Source: Geothrix terrae (lineage in GTDB: Bacteria > Acidobacteriota > Holophagae > Holophagales > Holophagaceae). Taken from it: DNA of 64,000 nucleotides. Shown piece by piece: positions 1-7,301 of the stretch. The notes under the pieces were generated by a model that worked only from the letters and a program-made list of their open reading frames with translations, ran no database searches and was not told the origin of the DNA. Made by a program: the position numbers and the translations under genes. Location: the NCBI RefSeq assembly GCF_022808775.1, contig NZ_JAKZLA010000001.1:1-64000 (forward strand), written 5' to 3'. How positions within the stretch are numbered: the stretch's first letter is position 1; each line of letters opens with the position of its first letter.

Positions 1-3
1 CTT

Positions 4-119
4 CGTCGCGGCTTTTCCCCAGGGGTCACACCCGTTCCCATCCCGAACACGGCCGTTAAGACCTGGAGGGCCGATGATACTGCTCCCCACAGGAGTGGAA
101 AAGTAGGTCGCTGCGACGT
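4..119 (+). rRNA. rrf: 5S ribosomal RNA
   Basis: The block carries the conserved 5S core (CCCATCCCGAACACGG then GTTAAG, about positions 36-60). Its 5' end (CGTCGC) pairs with the 3' end (GCGACG), closing helix I, which fixes the ends near 4 and 118. It is presumably the last gene of an rRNA operon whose 16S/23S genes lie left of the window. A terminator follows directly. Confidence 0.95.
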
Positions 120-127
120 TAAATCCC

Positions 128-158
128 AAACGGGCCATCCTTCGAGGTGGCCCGTTTT
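128..158 (+). terminator. Rho-independent terminator of the rRNA operon
   Basis: A perfect 10-bp inverted repeat (AAACGGGCCA / TGGCCCGTTT) encloses a 10-nt loop and ends in a short T run. It lies about ten bases after the 5S rRNA, where an rRNA operon terminator is expected. Confidence 0.85.
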
Positions 159-234
159 CGCGTACGGATCTCCGCATCCGCAGGCCATTTATCTGTCGCG
201 GCGGATACACTGAAGGTTCCGCGTGGAGGATCTG

Positions 235-2949
235 ATGAGCAAAGGTGTTTACACCTTCGGGGGAAACCGTAACGAAGGGGGCGCGGCCATGCGCAACCTT
301 CTGGGGGGCAAGGGCTGCAACCTGGCCGAGATGGCGGGGCTGGGCATTCCAGTGCCCCCGGGATTCACGCTCACCACGGAGCAGTGCAACGCCTACTACA
401 CCCATGGCCGCAAGCTCGCCGAGGGCCTCAAGGCCGAAGTGGTCGATGCCTTGAAGTGGCTCGAGGGGGTGCGCGGCTGCGGTTTCGGCTCCCACGAGAA
501 CCCGCTCCTGCTCTCCGTGCGCTCGGGCGCCCGCGTGTCCATGCCCGGCATGATGGACACGGTGCTCAACCTGGGGCTCAACGACCAGACCGTGCTGGCC
601 CTGGAGAAGGCCAGCGGCAATCCCCGCTTCGCCTGGGATTCCTACCGCCGCTTCATCACGATGTACAGCAACGTGGTGCTGGGTGTGGAGCACGCGCTGT
701 TCGAGGCGGAGCTGGAGCGCGCGAAAGAGCGGCTCCACAAGCACCAGGACACGGAGCTCAGCGCGGATGATTGGAAGACCCTCGTCGCCGCCTTCAAGGA
801 GATCGTGCGGGAAGAGACCGGGCACGCCTTCCCTCAGGAGCCCATGGAGCAGCTCTGGGGCGCCATCCGCGCCGTCTTCGAAAGCTGGAACACCGCCCGC
901 GCCATCACCTACCGACGTCTCCACCGCATCCCCGATGACTGGGGCACGGGCGTCAACGTGCAGAGCATGGTCTTCGGCAACATGGGCGACGACTGCGGCA
1001 CCGGCGTGGCCTTCACGCGCGATCCTGCCACCGGCGAGAAGCTGTTCTACGGAGAGTACCTCATCAACGCCCAGGGCGAGGACGTGGTGGCCGGCATCCG
1101 CACGCCCCAGCCCATCACCCGGGCGCAGGCCGACGGTACCGGTCTGAAGAGCCTCGAAGAGGCCATGCCCGCGGCCTTCGCGGAGCTGGACGCCACCTGC
1201 AAGCGCCTCGAGACCCACTTCAAGGACATGCAGGACATCGAGTTCACCATCGAGCGCGGGAAGCTCTACCTGCTGCAGACGCGCAACGGCAAGCGCACCG
1301 CCATGGCCGGCATCCGCATCGCCATCGACCTGGTGGACGAAGGCCTCATCGACAGCCACACGGCCCTGAGGCGCATCGATGCCGACAGCCTCTCCCAGCT
1401 CCTGGCGCCCGTCTTCGATCCGAAGGAGAAGGATCGTCTTCGCAAGGAGGGCCAGCTGCTCACCAAGGGCCTGAACGCCGGTCCCGGCGCGGCCACGGGG
1501 CGCATCGCCCTCACGGCCGAGCAGGCCGAGAAGATGGCTCAGGAGGGTCCCGTGGTGCTGGTGCGCGTGGAGACCAGCCCCGAGGACATCTCCGGCATGG
1601 TGGCTTCCCAGGGCATCCTCACGGCCCGCGGCGGCATGACCAGCCACGCGGCCGTGGTGGCCCGCGGCATGGGCAAGCCCTGTGTCTGCGGTGCCTCGGC
1701 TGTGCAGATCGACGTGGCCAAGGGCCTGGTGAAGGTGGGCGACCATCAGCTGAAGGCCGGCCACGACTGGATCTCCATGGACGGCTCCACGGGCGAGGTG
1801 TTCGCCGGCAAGCTGAGCGCCCATCCCTCCGAAGTGAATCAGGTGCTGGTGGACGGCCGCCTGAAGGCCGAGGATAGCGAGCTCTACCAGCGCTTCGCCA
1901 AGATCATGGCCTGGAGCCACGAGGCCAAGCGGATGAAGGTCCGCACCAACGCCGACACGCCCCATGATGCGGCTGTGGCACGGGCCTTCGGTGCGCAGGG
2001 CATCGGCCTCTGCCGCACGGAGCACATGTTCTTCGAAGGCGACCGCATCATCGCCGTGCGCGAGATGATCCTCGCCACGGACACCGAGGGCCGCAAGAAG
2101 GCCCTGGCCAAGCTCCTGCCCATGCAGCGTGAGGATTTCGAAGGCATCTTCAAAGCCATGGACGGCCTGCCCGTGAACATCCGCCTGCTGGATCCGCCCC
2201 TGCATGAGTTCCTGCCCCAGGACGAGGCGGGCCAGCGGGAGATGGCGGAAGTGCTGGGCGTGGACCTCGGCACCGTGGAACGCCGCGTGACGCAGCTCCA
2301 CGAGTTCAACCCCATGATGGGCCACCGCGGCTGCCGTCTGGGCATCACCTTCCCCGAGATCATCCGCATGCAGGTCCGCGCCATCGCCGAGGCGGCGCTG
2401 AATGTGGCCGCCGAGGGCGTCAAGGCCATTCCCGAGATCATGGTGCCGCTCATCGGGACCGTGCGGGAGCTGACCTACACCAAGACCGAGATGCTGGACG
2501 AGATCGCCCTGGTGAACCAGGAGCGCGGCACCCAGTTCGCCTGCCCCATCGGCACCATGATCGAGATTCCCCGGGCCGCCATCACCTCCGACAAGATTGC
2601 CCAGGAGGCCGAGTTCTTCAGCTTCGGCACCAACGACCTCACCCAGATGGGCTTCGGCTTCAGCCGCGACGACGCGGGCAGCTTCCTGCCCGAGTACGTG
2701 GGCAAGAAGCTGCTGGAGGACGATCCCTTCCAGAGCCTGGATCAGGAGGGCATTGGCGAGCTGGTGCGCATCTCCTGCGAGAAGGGCCGAGCGGCGCGTC
2801 CCGGCATCAAGCTGGGCGTCTGTGGCGAGCATGGGGGCGATCCCCGCAGCGTGAATTTCTTCCACCGCGTGGGGCTCGACTACGTGAGCTGCAGTCCCTA
2901 TCGCGTGCCCATCGCCACCCTGGCGGCCGCCCAGGCCGCACTGGACTGA
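235..2949 (+). CDS. ppdK: Pyruvate, phosphate dikinase
   Basis: Cytosolic enzyme interconverting pyruvate + ATP + Pi and phosphoenolpyruvate + AMP + PPi; in anaerobes it serves glycolysis or gluconeogenesis. The 904-residue length fits the family. The order is an N-terminal ATP-grasp nucleotide domain, the swivelling phosphohistidine domain with GGMTSHAAVVARG (catalytic His near residue 470), and a C-terminal TIM-barrel PEP/pyruvate domain ending with the catalytic Cys in GVCGEHGGDP (near 862). A GTG at 223 is in frame, but GGAGGA at 225-230 precedes the ATG at 235 by four bases, so I chose 235. The gene stands alone after the rRNA operon and converges with the next gene. Identification is firm. 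Confidence 0.97.
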   Translation: MSKGVYTFGGNRNEGGAAMRNLLGGKGCNLAEMAGLGIPVPPGFTLTTEQCNAYYTHGRKLAEGLKAEVVDALKWLEGVRGCGFGSHENPLLLSVRSGARVSMPGMMDTVLNLGLNDQTVLALEKASGNPRFAWDSYRRFITMYSNVVLGVEHALFEAELERAKERLHKHQDTELSADDWKTLVAAFKEIVREETGHAFPQEPMEQLWGAIRAVFESWNTARAITYRRLHRIPDDWGTGVNVQSMVFGNMGDDCGTGVAFTRDPATGEKLFYGEYLINAQGEDVVAGIRTPQPITRAQADGTGLKSLEEAMPAAFAELDATCKRLETHFKDMQDIEFTIERGKLYLLQTRNGKRTAMAGIRIAIDLVDEGLIDSHTALRRIDADSLSQLLAPVFDPKEKDRLRKEGQLLTKGLNAGPGAATGRIALTAEQAEKMAQEGPVVLVRVETSPEDISGMVASQGILTARGGMTSHAAVVARGMGKPCVCGASAVQIDVAKGLVKVGDHQLKAGHDWISMDGSTGEVFAGKLSAHPSEVNQVLVDGRLKAEDSELYQRFAKIMAWSHEAKRMKVRTNADTPHDAAVARAFGAQGIGLCRTEHMFFEGDRIIAVREMILATDTEGRKKALAKLLPMQREDFEGIFKAMDGLPVNIRLLDPPLHEFLPQDEAGQREMAEVLGVDLGTVERRVTQLHEFNPMMGHRGCRLGITFPEIIRMQVRAIAEAALNVAAEGVKAIPEIMVPLIGTVRELTYTKTEMLDEIALVNQERGTQFACPIGTMIEIPRAAITSDKIAQEAEFFSFGTNDLTQMGFGFSRDDAGSFLPEYVGKKLLEDDPFQSLDQEGIGELVRISCEKGRAARPGIKLGVCGEHGGDPRSVNFFHRVGLDYVSCSPYRVPIATLAAAQAALD

Positions 2950-2956
2950 CCGAGCC

Positions 2957-3352
2957 TTAGACGAACGCCACGGACTGGGTGGCGGACGTCACGATGTAGC
3001 ACCGCTCATTGTTCGAGCGCGGGTCGGCCGGGAGCAGGAAGAACCCCGGCCGCCCCGGCTGGTACCCCTGCGTGGTGCCCACCAGCACCTCCCCGTCCTT
3101 GAAGGTGACCTTGACCTTCCGGCCGGGGGCCGGGGCGTTGGGCGGGAATTCGTTGGTCTTCTGATGCTCCGGATCGCCCTGGAGGCTCCGGACGAAGTAC
3201 AGGGCCTTGAGGTCCGGCACCTTCACCTCCAGTGGCTTGGCATCGATGCTTCCGTTCGAGGAGATGTGGAAGAGATCCTTCGCCGGAAGGAAGTCGTTGG
3301 TCTGGCCCTTCAGGGTCGTTCCGTCCAGGAATCGCGCCACCACTTGGTTCAT
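2957..3352 (-). CDS. Conserved hypothetical protein, DUF6982-like
   Basis: A 131-residue soluble protein with no signal peptide or membrane segment. It looks like two related small beta-rich halves: an N-terminal one beginning VARFLDGTTLKGQTNDF and a C-terminal one with VKVTFKDGEVLVGTTQGY followed by PGFFLLPADP. The DGxxLxGxTxxF pattern resembles DUF6982-type domains of Deltaproteobacteria and Acidobacteria, but I assign this from memory of the pattern only. It converges with ppdK, leaving 7 bp between the stop codons and no separate terminator. Function unknown. Confidence 0.75.
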   Translation of the reverse strand: MNQVVARFLDGTTLKGQTNDFLPAKDLFHISSNGSIDAKPLEVKVPDLKALYFVRSLQGDPEHQKTNEFPPNAPAPGRKVKVTFKDGEVLVGTTQGYQPGRPGFFLLPADPRSNNERCYIVTSATQSVAFV

Positions 3353-3535
3353 GGGAGTCTCCGGGCCATTCAGGCCGGCGGGCGTCGCATACGCCCGCGT
3401 ATGGGTTTTGGTGCCTTTAAATTACAAGCGCCTGGTTTCCCGCGCAAGCCCCTTGGCCTCGGGGAGCCACTGGGCGGGCAAACCGGGCCTGGGACTGCCC
3501 TGTGGGCACGATAGAATCGCCCTTTTGAGCGGATC
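3353..3535. other. Intergenic region upstream of ettA with GC-rich dyad
   Basis: This divergent spacer holds a GC-rich inverted repeat near 3378-3400 (GCGGGCG, 7-nt loop, CGCCCGC) followed by CGTATGGG. A related TACGCCCG/CGTAT motif occurs in inverse orientation around 16,022-16,050. No RNA gene is recognisable, and I cannot place promoters for either flanking gene with confidence. Confidence 0.3.
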
Positions 3536-5233
3536 ATGGCCAAGACTTCCACCAAGGCGACATCAGATCAGCCCGAGATCATCTATTCGATGATGCGGGT
3601 CGGCAAGATCTACAACAACAAGCCCGTCATCAAGGACATCTCGCTCAGCTATTTCTATGGCGCCAAGATCGGCGTCCTGGGCCTCAATGGATCCGGCAAG
3701 AGCACCGTGCTGCGGATCATGGCGGGCGTGGACCACGACTTCAACGGCGAGGCCGTGCTCAGCAAGGGCTACACCACCGGCATCCTGGACCAGGAGCCCC
3801 AGCTCGACGAAGCCAAGACTGTACGCGAGATCGTCGAGGAGGGTGCCGCCGAGAAAGTGAAGTGGCTGAAGGACTACAACGCCATCAGCGACCAGTTCGC
3901 CGATCCCGATGTGGACATGGACACGCTGCTGGCCAAGCAGGCCGAGCTGCAGGAGAAGATCGACGCCCACGACTGCTGGGACCTGGACTCCCGGCTGGAG
4001 CAGGCCATGGACGCCCTCCGCTGCCCGGACCCCGACACGAAGATCGCCGTGCTGTCCGGCGGCGAGCGCCGCCGCGTGGCCCTCTGCCGCCTGCTGCTCC
4101 AGGAGCCGGACATCCTGCTGCTGGACGAGCCCACCAACCACCTGGACGCCGAGACCGTGGCCTGGCTGGAGAAGCACCTCCAGGACTACAAGGGCACGGT
4201 CATCGCCGTCACCCACGACCGCTACTTCCTGGACCATGTGGCGGAATGGATCCTCGAGCTGGACCGGGGCGAGGGCATCCCCTGGAAGGGCAACTACTCC
4301 AGCTGGCTGGAGCAGAAGCAGGGCCGCCTGGCCAAAGAAGAGAAGTCCGACCAGAAGCGCCAGAAGACCCTGGAGCGCGAGCTGGAGTGGATCCGCATGT
4401 CTCCCAAGGGCCAGCACACCAAGAGCAAGGCCCGCATCGCCAACTACGAACGGCTGGCGGGCGAGGAGGGCCGCCAGAAAGAGCAGGAGCTGGAGATCTA
4501 CATCCCCAGCGGTCCCCGCCTGGGCGACCTGGTGGCGGAGCTGGAGGGCGTCACCAAGGCCTACGGCGACCGCGTGCTCTTCGAGAAGCTGAGCTTCGCC
4601 ATCCCCCGGGGCGGCATCCTGGGCGTCATCGGCCCCAACGGCGCCGGCAAGTCCACGCTGCTGCGCCTGCTCACGGGCCAGGAGCAGCCGGACGCCGGCA
4701 CCATCCGTCTCGGCGAGACCGTGCGCATGGCCTACGTGGACCAGCTCCGCGCTGGCCTCAACCCAGACAAGAGCGTGTTCGAGGCGGTGTCCGGCGGCTA
4801 CGAGCAGATCGAGCTGGGCGGCAAGCTCATCAACGCCCGCGCCTGGCTGAGCCGCTTCGGGTTCTCCGGCGACTCCCAGCAGAAGAAGGTCTCCGAGCTG
4901 AGCGGCGGCCAGCAGAACCGCCTCAATCTGGCCCTCACCCTCAAGAGCGAGTCCAACCTGCTCTTCTTCGACGAGCCCACCAACGACCTGGACGTGAACA
5001 CCATGCGGGCCCTGGAGGAGGCCATCGAGTCCTTCGCCGGCAGTGCCGTGGTCGTGAGCCACGACCGCTGGTTCCTGGACCGCCTGGCCACGCACATCCT
5101 GGCCTTCGAGGGCGACTCCCAGGTGCAGTTCTTCGACGGGAACTACACGGAGTACGAGCAGTACCGCAGGGACGTACTGGGCCTGAAGCCCTTCGATCCC
5201 CACCGCATCAAGTACCGGAAGCTCACGCGATGA
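3536..5233 (+). CDS. ettA: Energy-dependent translational throttle protein EttA (ABC-F ATPase)
   Basis: Soluble twin-ATPase ABC-F protein that binds the ribosomal E site and gates the first peptide bond according to ATP/ADP ratio. At 565 residues it is close to the E. coli protein. First cassette: Walker A GLNGSGKST (near residue 49), LSGGERRR, and LLLDEPTNHLD. Then comes the inter-domain P-site tRNA interaction region with the EttA-type stretch MSPKGQHTKSKARI. Second cassette: GPNGAGKST (near 365), LSGGQQNRL, and FFDEPTNDLD. Both catalytic glutamates are present. Its stop overlaps the next start as ATGA, so the two are probably translationally coupled. Confidence 0.96.
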   Translation: MAKTSTKATSDQPEIIYSMMRVGKIYNNKPVIKDISLSYFYGAKIGVLGLNGSGKSTVLRIMAGVDHDFNGEAVLSKGYTTGILDQEPQLDEAKTVREIVEEGAAEKVKWLKDYNAISDQFADPDVDMDTLLAKQAELQEKIDAHDCWDLDSRLEQAMDALRCPDPDTKIAVLSGGERRRVALCRLLLQEPDILLLDEPTNHLDAETVAWLEKHLQDYKGTVIAVTHDRYFLDHVAEWILELDRGEGIPWKGNYSSWLEQKQGRLAKEEKSDQKRQKTLERELEWIRMSPKGQHTKSKARIANYERLAGEEGRQKEQELEIYIPSGPRLGDLVAELEGVTKAYGDRVLFEKLSFAIPRGGILGVIGPNGAGKSTLLRLLTGQEQPDAGTIRLGETVRMAYVDQLRAGLNPDKSVFEAVSGGYEQIELGGKLINARAWLSRFGFSGDSQQKKVSELSGGQQNRLNLALTLKSESNLLFFDEPTNDLDVNTMRALEEAIESFAGSAVVVSHDRWFLDRLATHILAFEGDSQVQFFDGNYTEYEQYRRDVLGLKPFDPHRIKYRKLTR

Positions 5234-5847
5234 AGATGGACGCCTCTCCGGTCCTCGCCTTCACCACCGCCGCGGCGGGCCTGCTCCTGGGCGCGCCCGC
5301 CCTGTGGATCGGCCTGGACCAGGGTGCCATCGCCCTCTGGACCTTCGGTGCCGCTGGCCTCCTGCTGGGCCTGCCCTCCCTGGTGGTGGGGCAGCGCGTC
5401 CGGGAGGGCTTCGGGAACCGCAGCCTGGAGCGGGAGCGCCTGACCCTCCGCCTCGCCAGCCACCTTCTGCGCCTCCTGGCCCTGGGCGCCATCCTGACCG
5501 CCGCGGCGGCCCTCATGGGCGACCGCAGGCCCCAGGCGGGTTCCACCCCGCTCATTCTGGCGGGCGTGGCCCTGGCTCTCCTGGCGCCCCTCTGGTGGGC
5601 CAAGCGGGCCCAGGCGGGGATCCATCCCAGCCTCGCATCGGACGCTTCCCGAACCCGCGCCCTGATGGAGCTGGGCGGCCTGCTCTTGGCCGGGGCGCTG
5701 CTCGACCGCTGGTTCCCCTGGGCCGATGCGGCCGCCGGGCTGGTCATGGGCCTGCGCCTGTTCATCGAGGGGCAGGCACTGGCCCGGGGCACGACCCTGG
5801 CCGCGGCGGCCTCCTGCGGCGGCTGCGGAAGCTGCGGCTGCAGCTAG
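5230..5847 (+). CDS. Integral membrane protein, possible degenerate cation-diffusion-facilitator relative, Cys-rich tail
   Basis: A 205-residue protein with about five or six hydrophobic segments (near residues 8-27, 33-55, 75-98, 108-125, 142-160 and 160-180). The part around SDASRTRALMELGGLLLAGALLDR and WADAAAGLVMGLRLFIEG recalls the last helices of CDF metal transporters. The paired His/Asp residues that bind metal in that family are not evident. The C-terminus is SCGGCGSCGCS, four cysteines that could bind metal or be lipidated or crosslinked. The start overlaps the ettA stop (ATGA). The family assignment is tentative; transport is not demonstrated by any motif. Confidence 0.6.
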   Translation: MKMDASPVLAFTTAAAGLLLGAPALWIGLDQGAIALWTFGAAGLLLGLPSLVVGQRVREGFGNRSLERERLTLRLASHLLRLLALGAILTAAAALMGDRRPQAGSTPLILAGVALALLAPLWWAKRAQAGIHPSLASDASRTRALMELGGLLLAGALLDRWFPWADAAAGLVMGLRLFIEGQALARGTTLAAAASCGGCGSCGCS

Positions 5848-5851
5848 GCCG

Positions 5852-6709
5852 ATGCGCGTCCTCGAGCTGTTCTCGGGCCTGGGGGGCTGGCGCCTGGCCC
5901 TCGGGAACAAGGGCAGCGTGGCGGTGGCCTATGATGTGAGCGAGGCGGCCAACGCCACCTATGCCCTGAACCACGGTGAGGCCCCGAGGGCCCGTGAACT
6001 GGCCACGATCCCCCTCGTGGAACTGGCGGCCGCCGGGGCCGACACGTGGCTCATGAGCCCGCCCTGCCAGCCCTTCTGCCGCATGGGGAACAAACATGGC
6101 CTGGAGGACCGCCGCTGCCGGGCCTTCCGCCATCTCATGGATCTGTTCGACCAGGCGCCGCCGGAGCGCCTGGTGCTGGAAAACGTCGGCGGTTTCCTGG
6201 GCTCGGACGCCCATGCCCTGCTGGCGGAGCGCCTGCGCGCACACGGACTGTACCGCCTGGACCTGGAAGCCTGCCCCAGCCGCTTCGGCCTGCCCAACCA
6301 GCGGCCCCGCATCTTCATCGTGGCCTCGCGGAAGCCTCTGGCGGCGCAGCCCTTGCCGGACCTGCCCCCGTGCCCCCTGGAAGACTTCCTGGACGCGGAA
6401 GGGGACGAGAGTCTGTATCTGCGGCCCGAGGTCCTGGCCCGCCACCGTCACGGGATGGACTTCGTGGCGCCGGAGGACCGCCGCAGCACCTGCTTCATCG
6501 GCGGCTACGGCCAGCGCTTCGTGGGCAGCGGCTCTTTCCTGAAGACGCAGCGCGGCGTTCGCCGGTTCTCGCCCACTGAAGTGGCGCGGCTGCTGGGCCT
6601 GCCCGAACGCTTCCGCTTTCCCGCGGGGCTGTCGCTGGAGGCCCGCTACCGGCTGCTGGGCAACAGCCTCTCCATCCCCGTCGCGGCGTGGGCTCTGGAT
6701 CACTTGTAG
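5852..6709 (+). CDS. Dnmt2-family cytosine-C5 methyltransferase (probable tRNA C38 methyltransferase)
   Basis: A 285-residue SAM-dependent C5-cytosine methyltransferase. Motif I is LELFSGLGGWRLAL, the catalytic loop is MSPPCQPFCRMG (Cys near residue 72), and the ENV motif is VLENVGGF (near 110). The Dnmt2 hallmark CFTxGYG...GTGS appears as CFIGGYGQRFVGSGS (near 213), and the end RYRLLGNSLS also matches Dnmt2. Eukaryotic Dnmt2/TRDMT1 methylates C38 of tRNA-Asp, and a Geobacter homologue is reported to act on tRNA-Glu, so RNA is the likelier substrate. No restriction endonuclease adjoins it, which argues against a restriction-modification role. It starts four bases after the upstream membrane protein. 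Confidence 0.85.
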   Translation: MRVLELFSGLGGWRLALGNKGSVAVAYDVSEAANATYALNHGEAPRARELATIPLVELAAAGADTWLMSPPCQPFCRMGNKHGLEDRRCRAFRHLMDLFDQAPPERLVLENVGGFLGSDAHALLAERLRAHGLYRLDLEACPSRFGLPNQRPRIFIVASRKPLAAQPLPDLPPCPLEDFLDAEGDESLYLRPEVLARHRHGMDFVAPEDRRSTCFIGGYGQRFVGSGSFLKTQRGVRRFSPTEVARLLGLPERFRFPAGLSLEARYRLLGNSLSIPVAAWALDHL

Positions 6710-6719
6710 ACTGCTGCTC

Positions 6720-7301
6720 ATGCGCCTGCTGCTGTCCGCCTTCGCTCCGGAACTGGGTCCCTTGGCCGGAGATCCGCCGCCCGGCTGGGAAACCGCCACC
6801 GTGGGCATCGGCGCCGTGACGGCTGCGGTGGCCACGGCGCGGCTGCTGGCGGAGCGGCGGCCTGAGGCGGTGCTCTTCCTGGGCACCTGCGGGCGCTATG
6901 ACGAGCGTCTGGCCCTGTTCGAGTGCCTGTGGGCCTCCGTGGCCATCGCCACGTCCCAGGAGGAACGGCAGGGCGGCGCCTATCGGCCCGGCCTCGAACG
7001 CATCCGCTGGGCGTCCACGCTTGCCGGGCCCCTGCCGCCGCAGGCCGTGGCCGTGCCGCCCGCCATCACCAAGACTCTGGAAGGCGCGGCCCTGCTGGCC
7101 TCCGTGGCCCCGGCCGAGCATCTGGAGCTCACGGGTGTCTTCGCGGCCTGCCACGCCGCCGGCGTGCCTTGCGGCGGGGCGCTGGTCGTCGTGAACGACG
7201 TGGGACCCGAGGCGCCGATGCAGTGGAAGGCCAACCACCTCGAAGGCAGCCAGCGGCTGGTGGAGACGCTCAAGGCCTCGGGCTACTTCGAAGAGGCGTG
7301 A
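6720..7301 (+). CDS. Nucleoside phosphorylase superfamily protein (futalosine hydrolase/MTA nucleosidase-like)
   Basis: A 193-residue soluble protein with the nucleoside phosphorylase fold pattern: a short LLLSAFAPEL start, VGIGAVTAAVATARLL, EAVLFLGTCGRY, and a C-terminal GVPCGGALVVVNDVG in place of the usual gvP...vrvISD segment. It is shorter than typical MTA/SAH nucleosidases (about 230 residues). MqnB-type futalosine hydrolase of the alternative menaquinone pathway is a possible role, but no other mqn genes are in the window. Its 3' end overlaps the convergent comEC gene by 32 bp. Confidence 0.6.
   Translation: MRLLLSAFAPELGPLAGDPPPGWETATVGIGAVTAAVATARLLAERRPEAVLFLGTCGRYDERLALFECLWASVAIATSQEERQGGAYRPGLERIRWASTLAGPLPPQAVAVPPAITKTLEGAALLASVAPAEHLELTGVFAACHAAGVPCGGALVVVNDVGPEAPMQWKANHLEGSQRLVETLKASGYFEEA

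Noticed and set aside
3563-5203. 546-residue minus-strand ORF opposite ettA
   Set aside because: Low-complexity Leu/Val/Gly/His composition typical of the antisense of a high-GC gene; ettA on the other strand is unambiguous.
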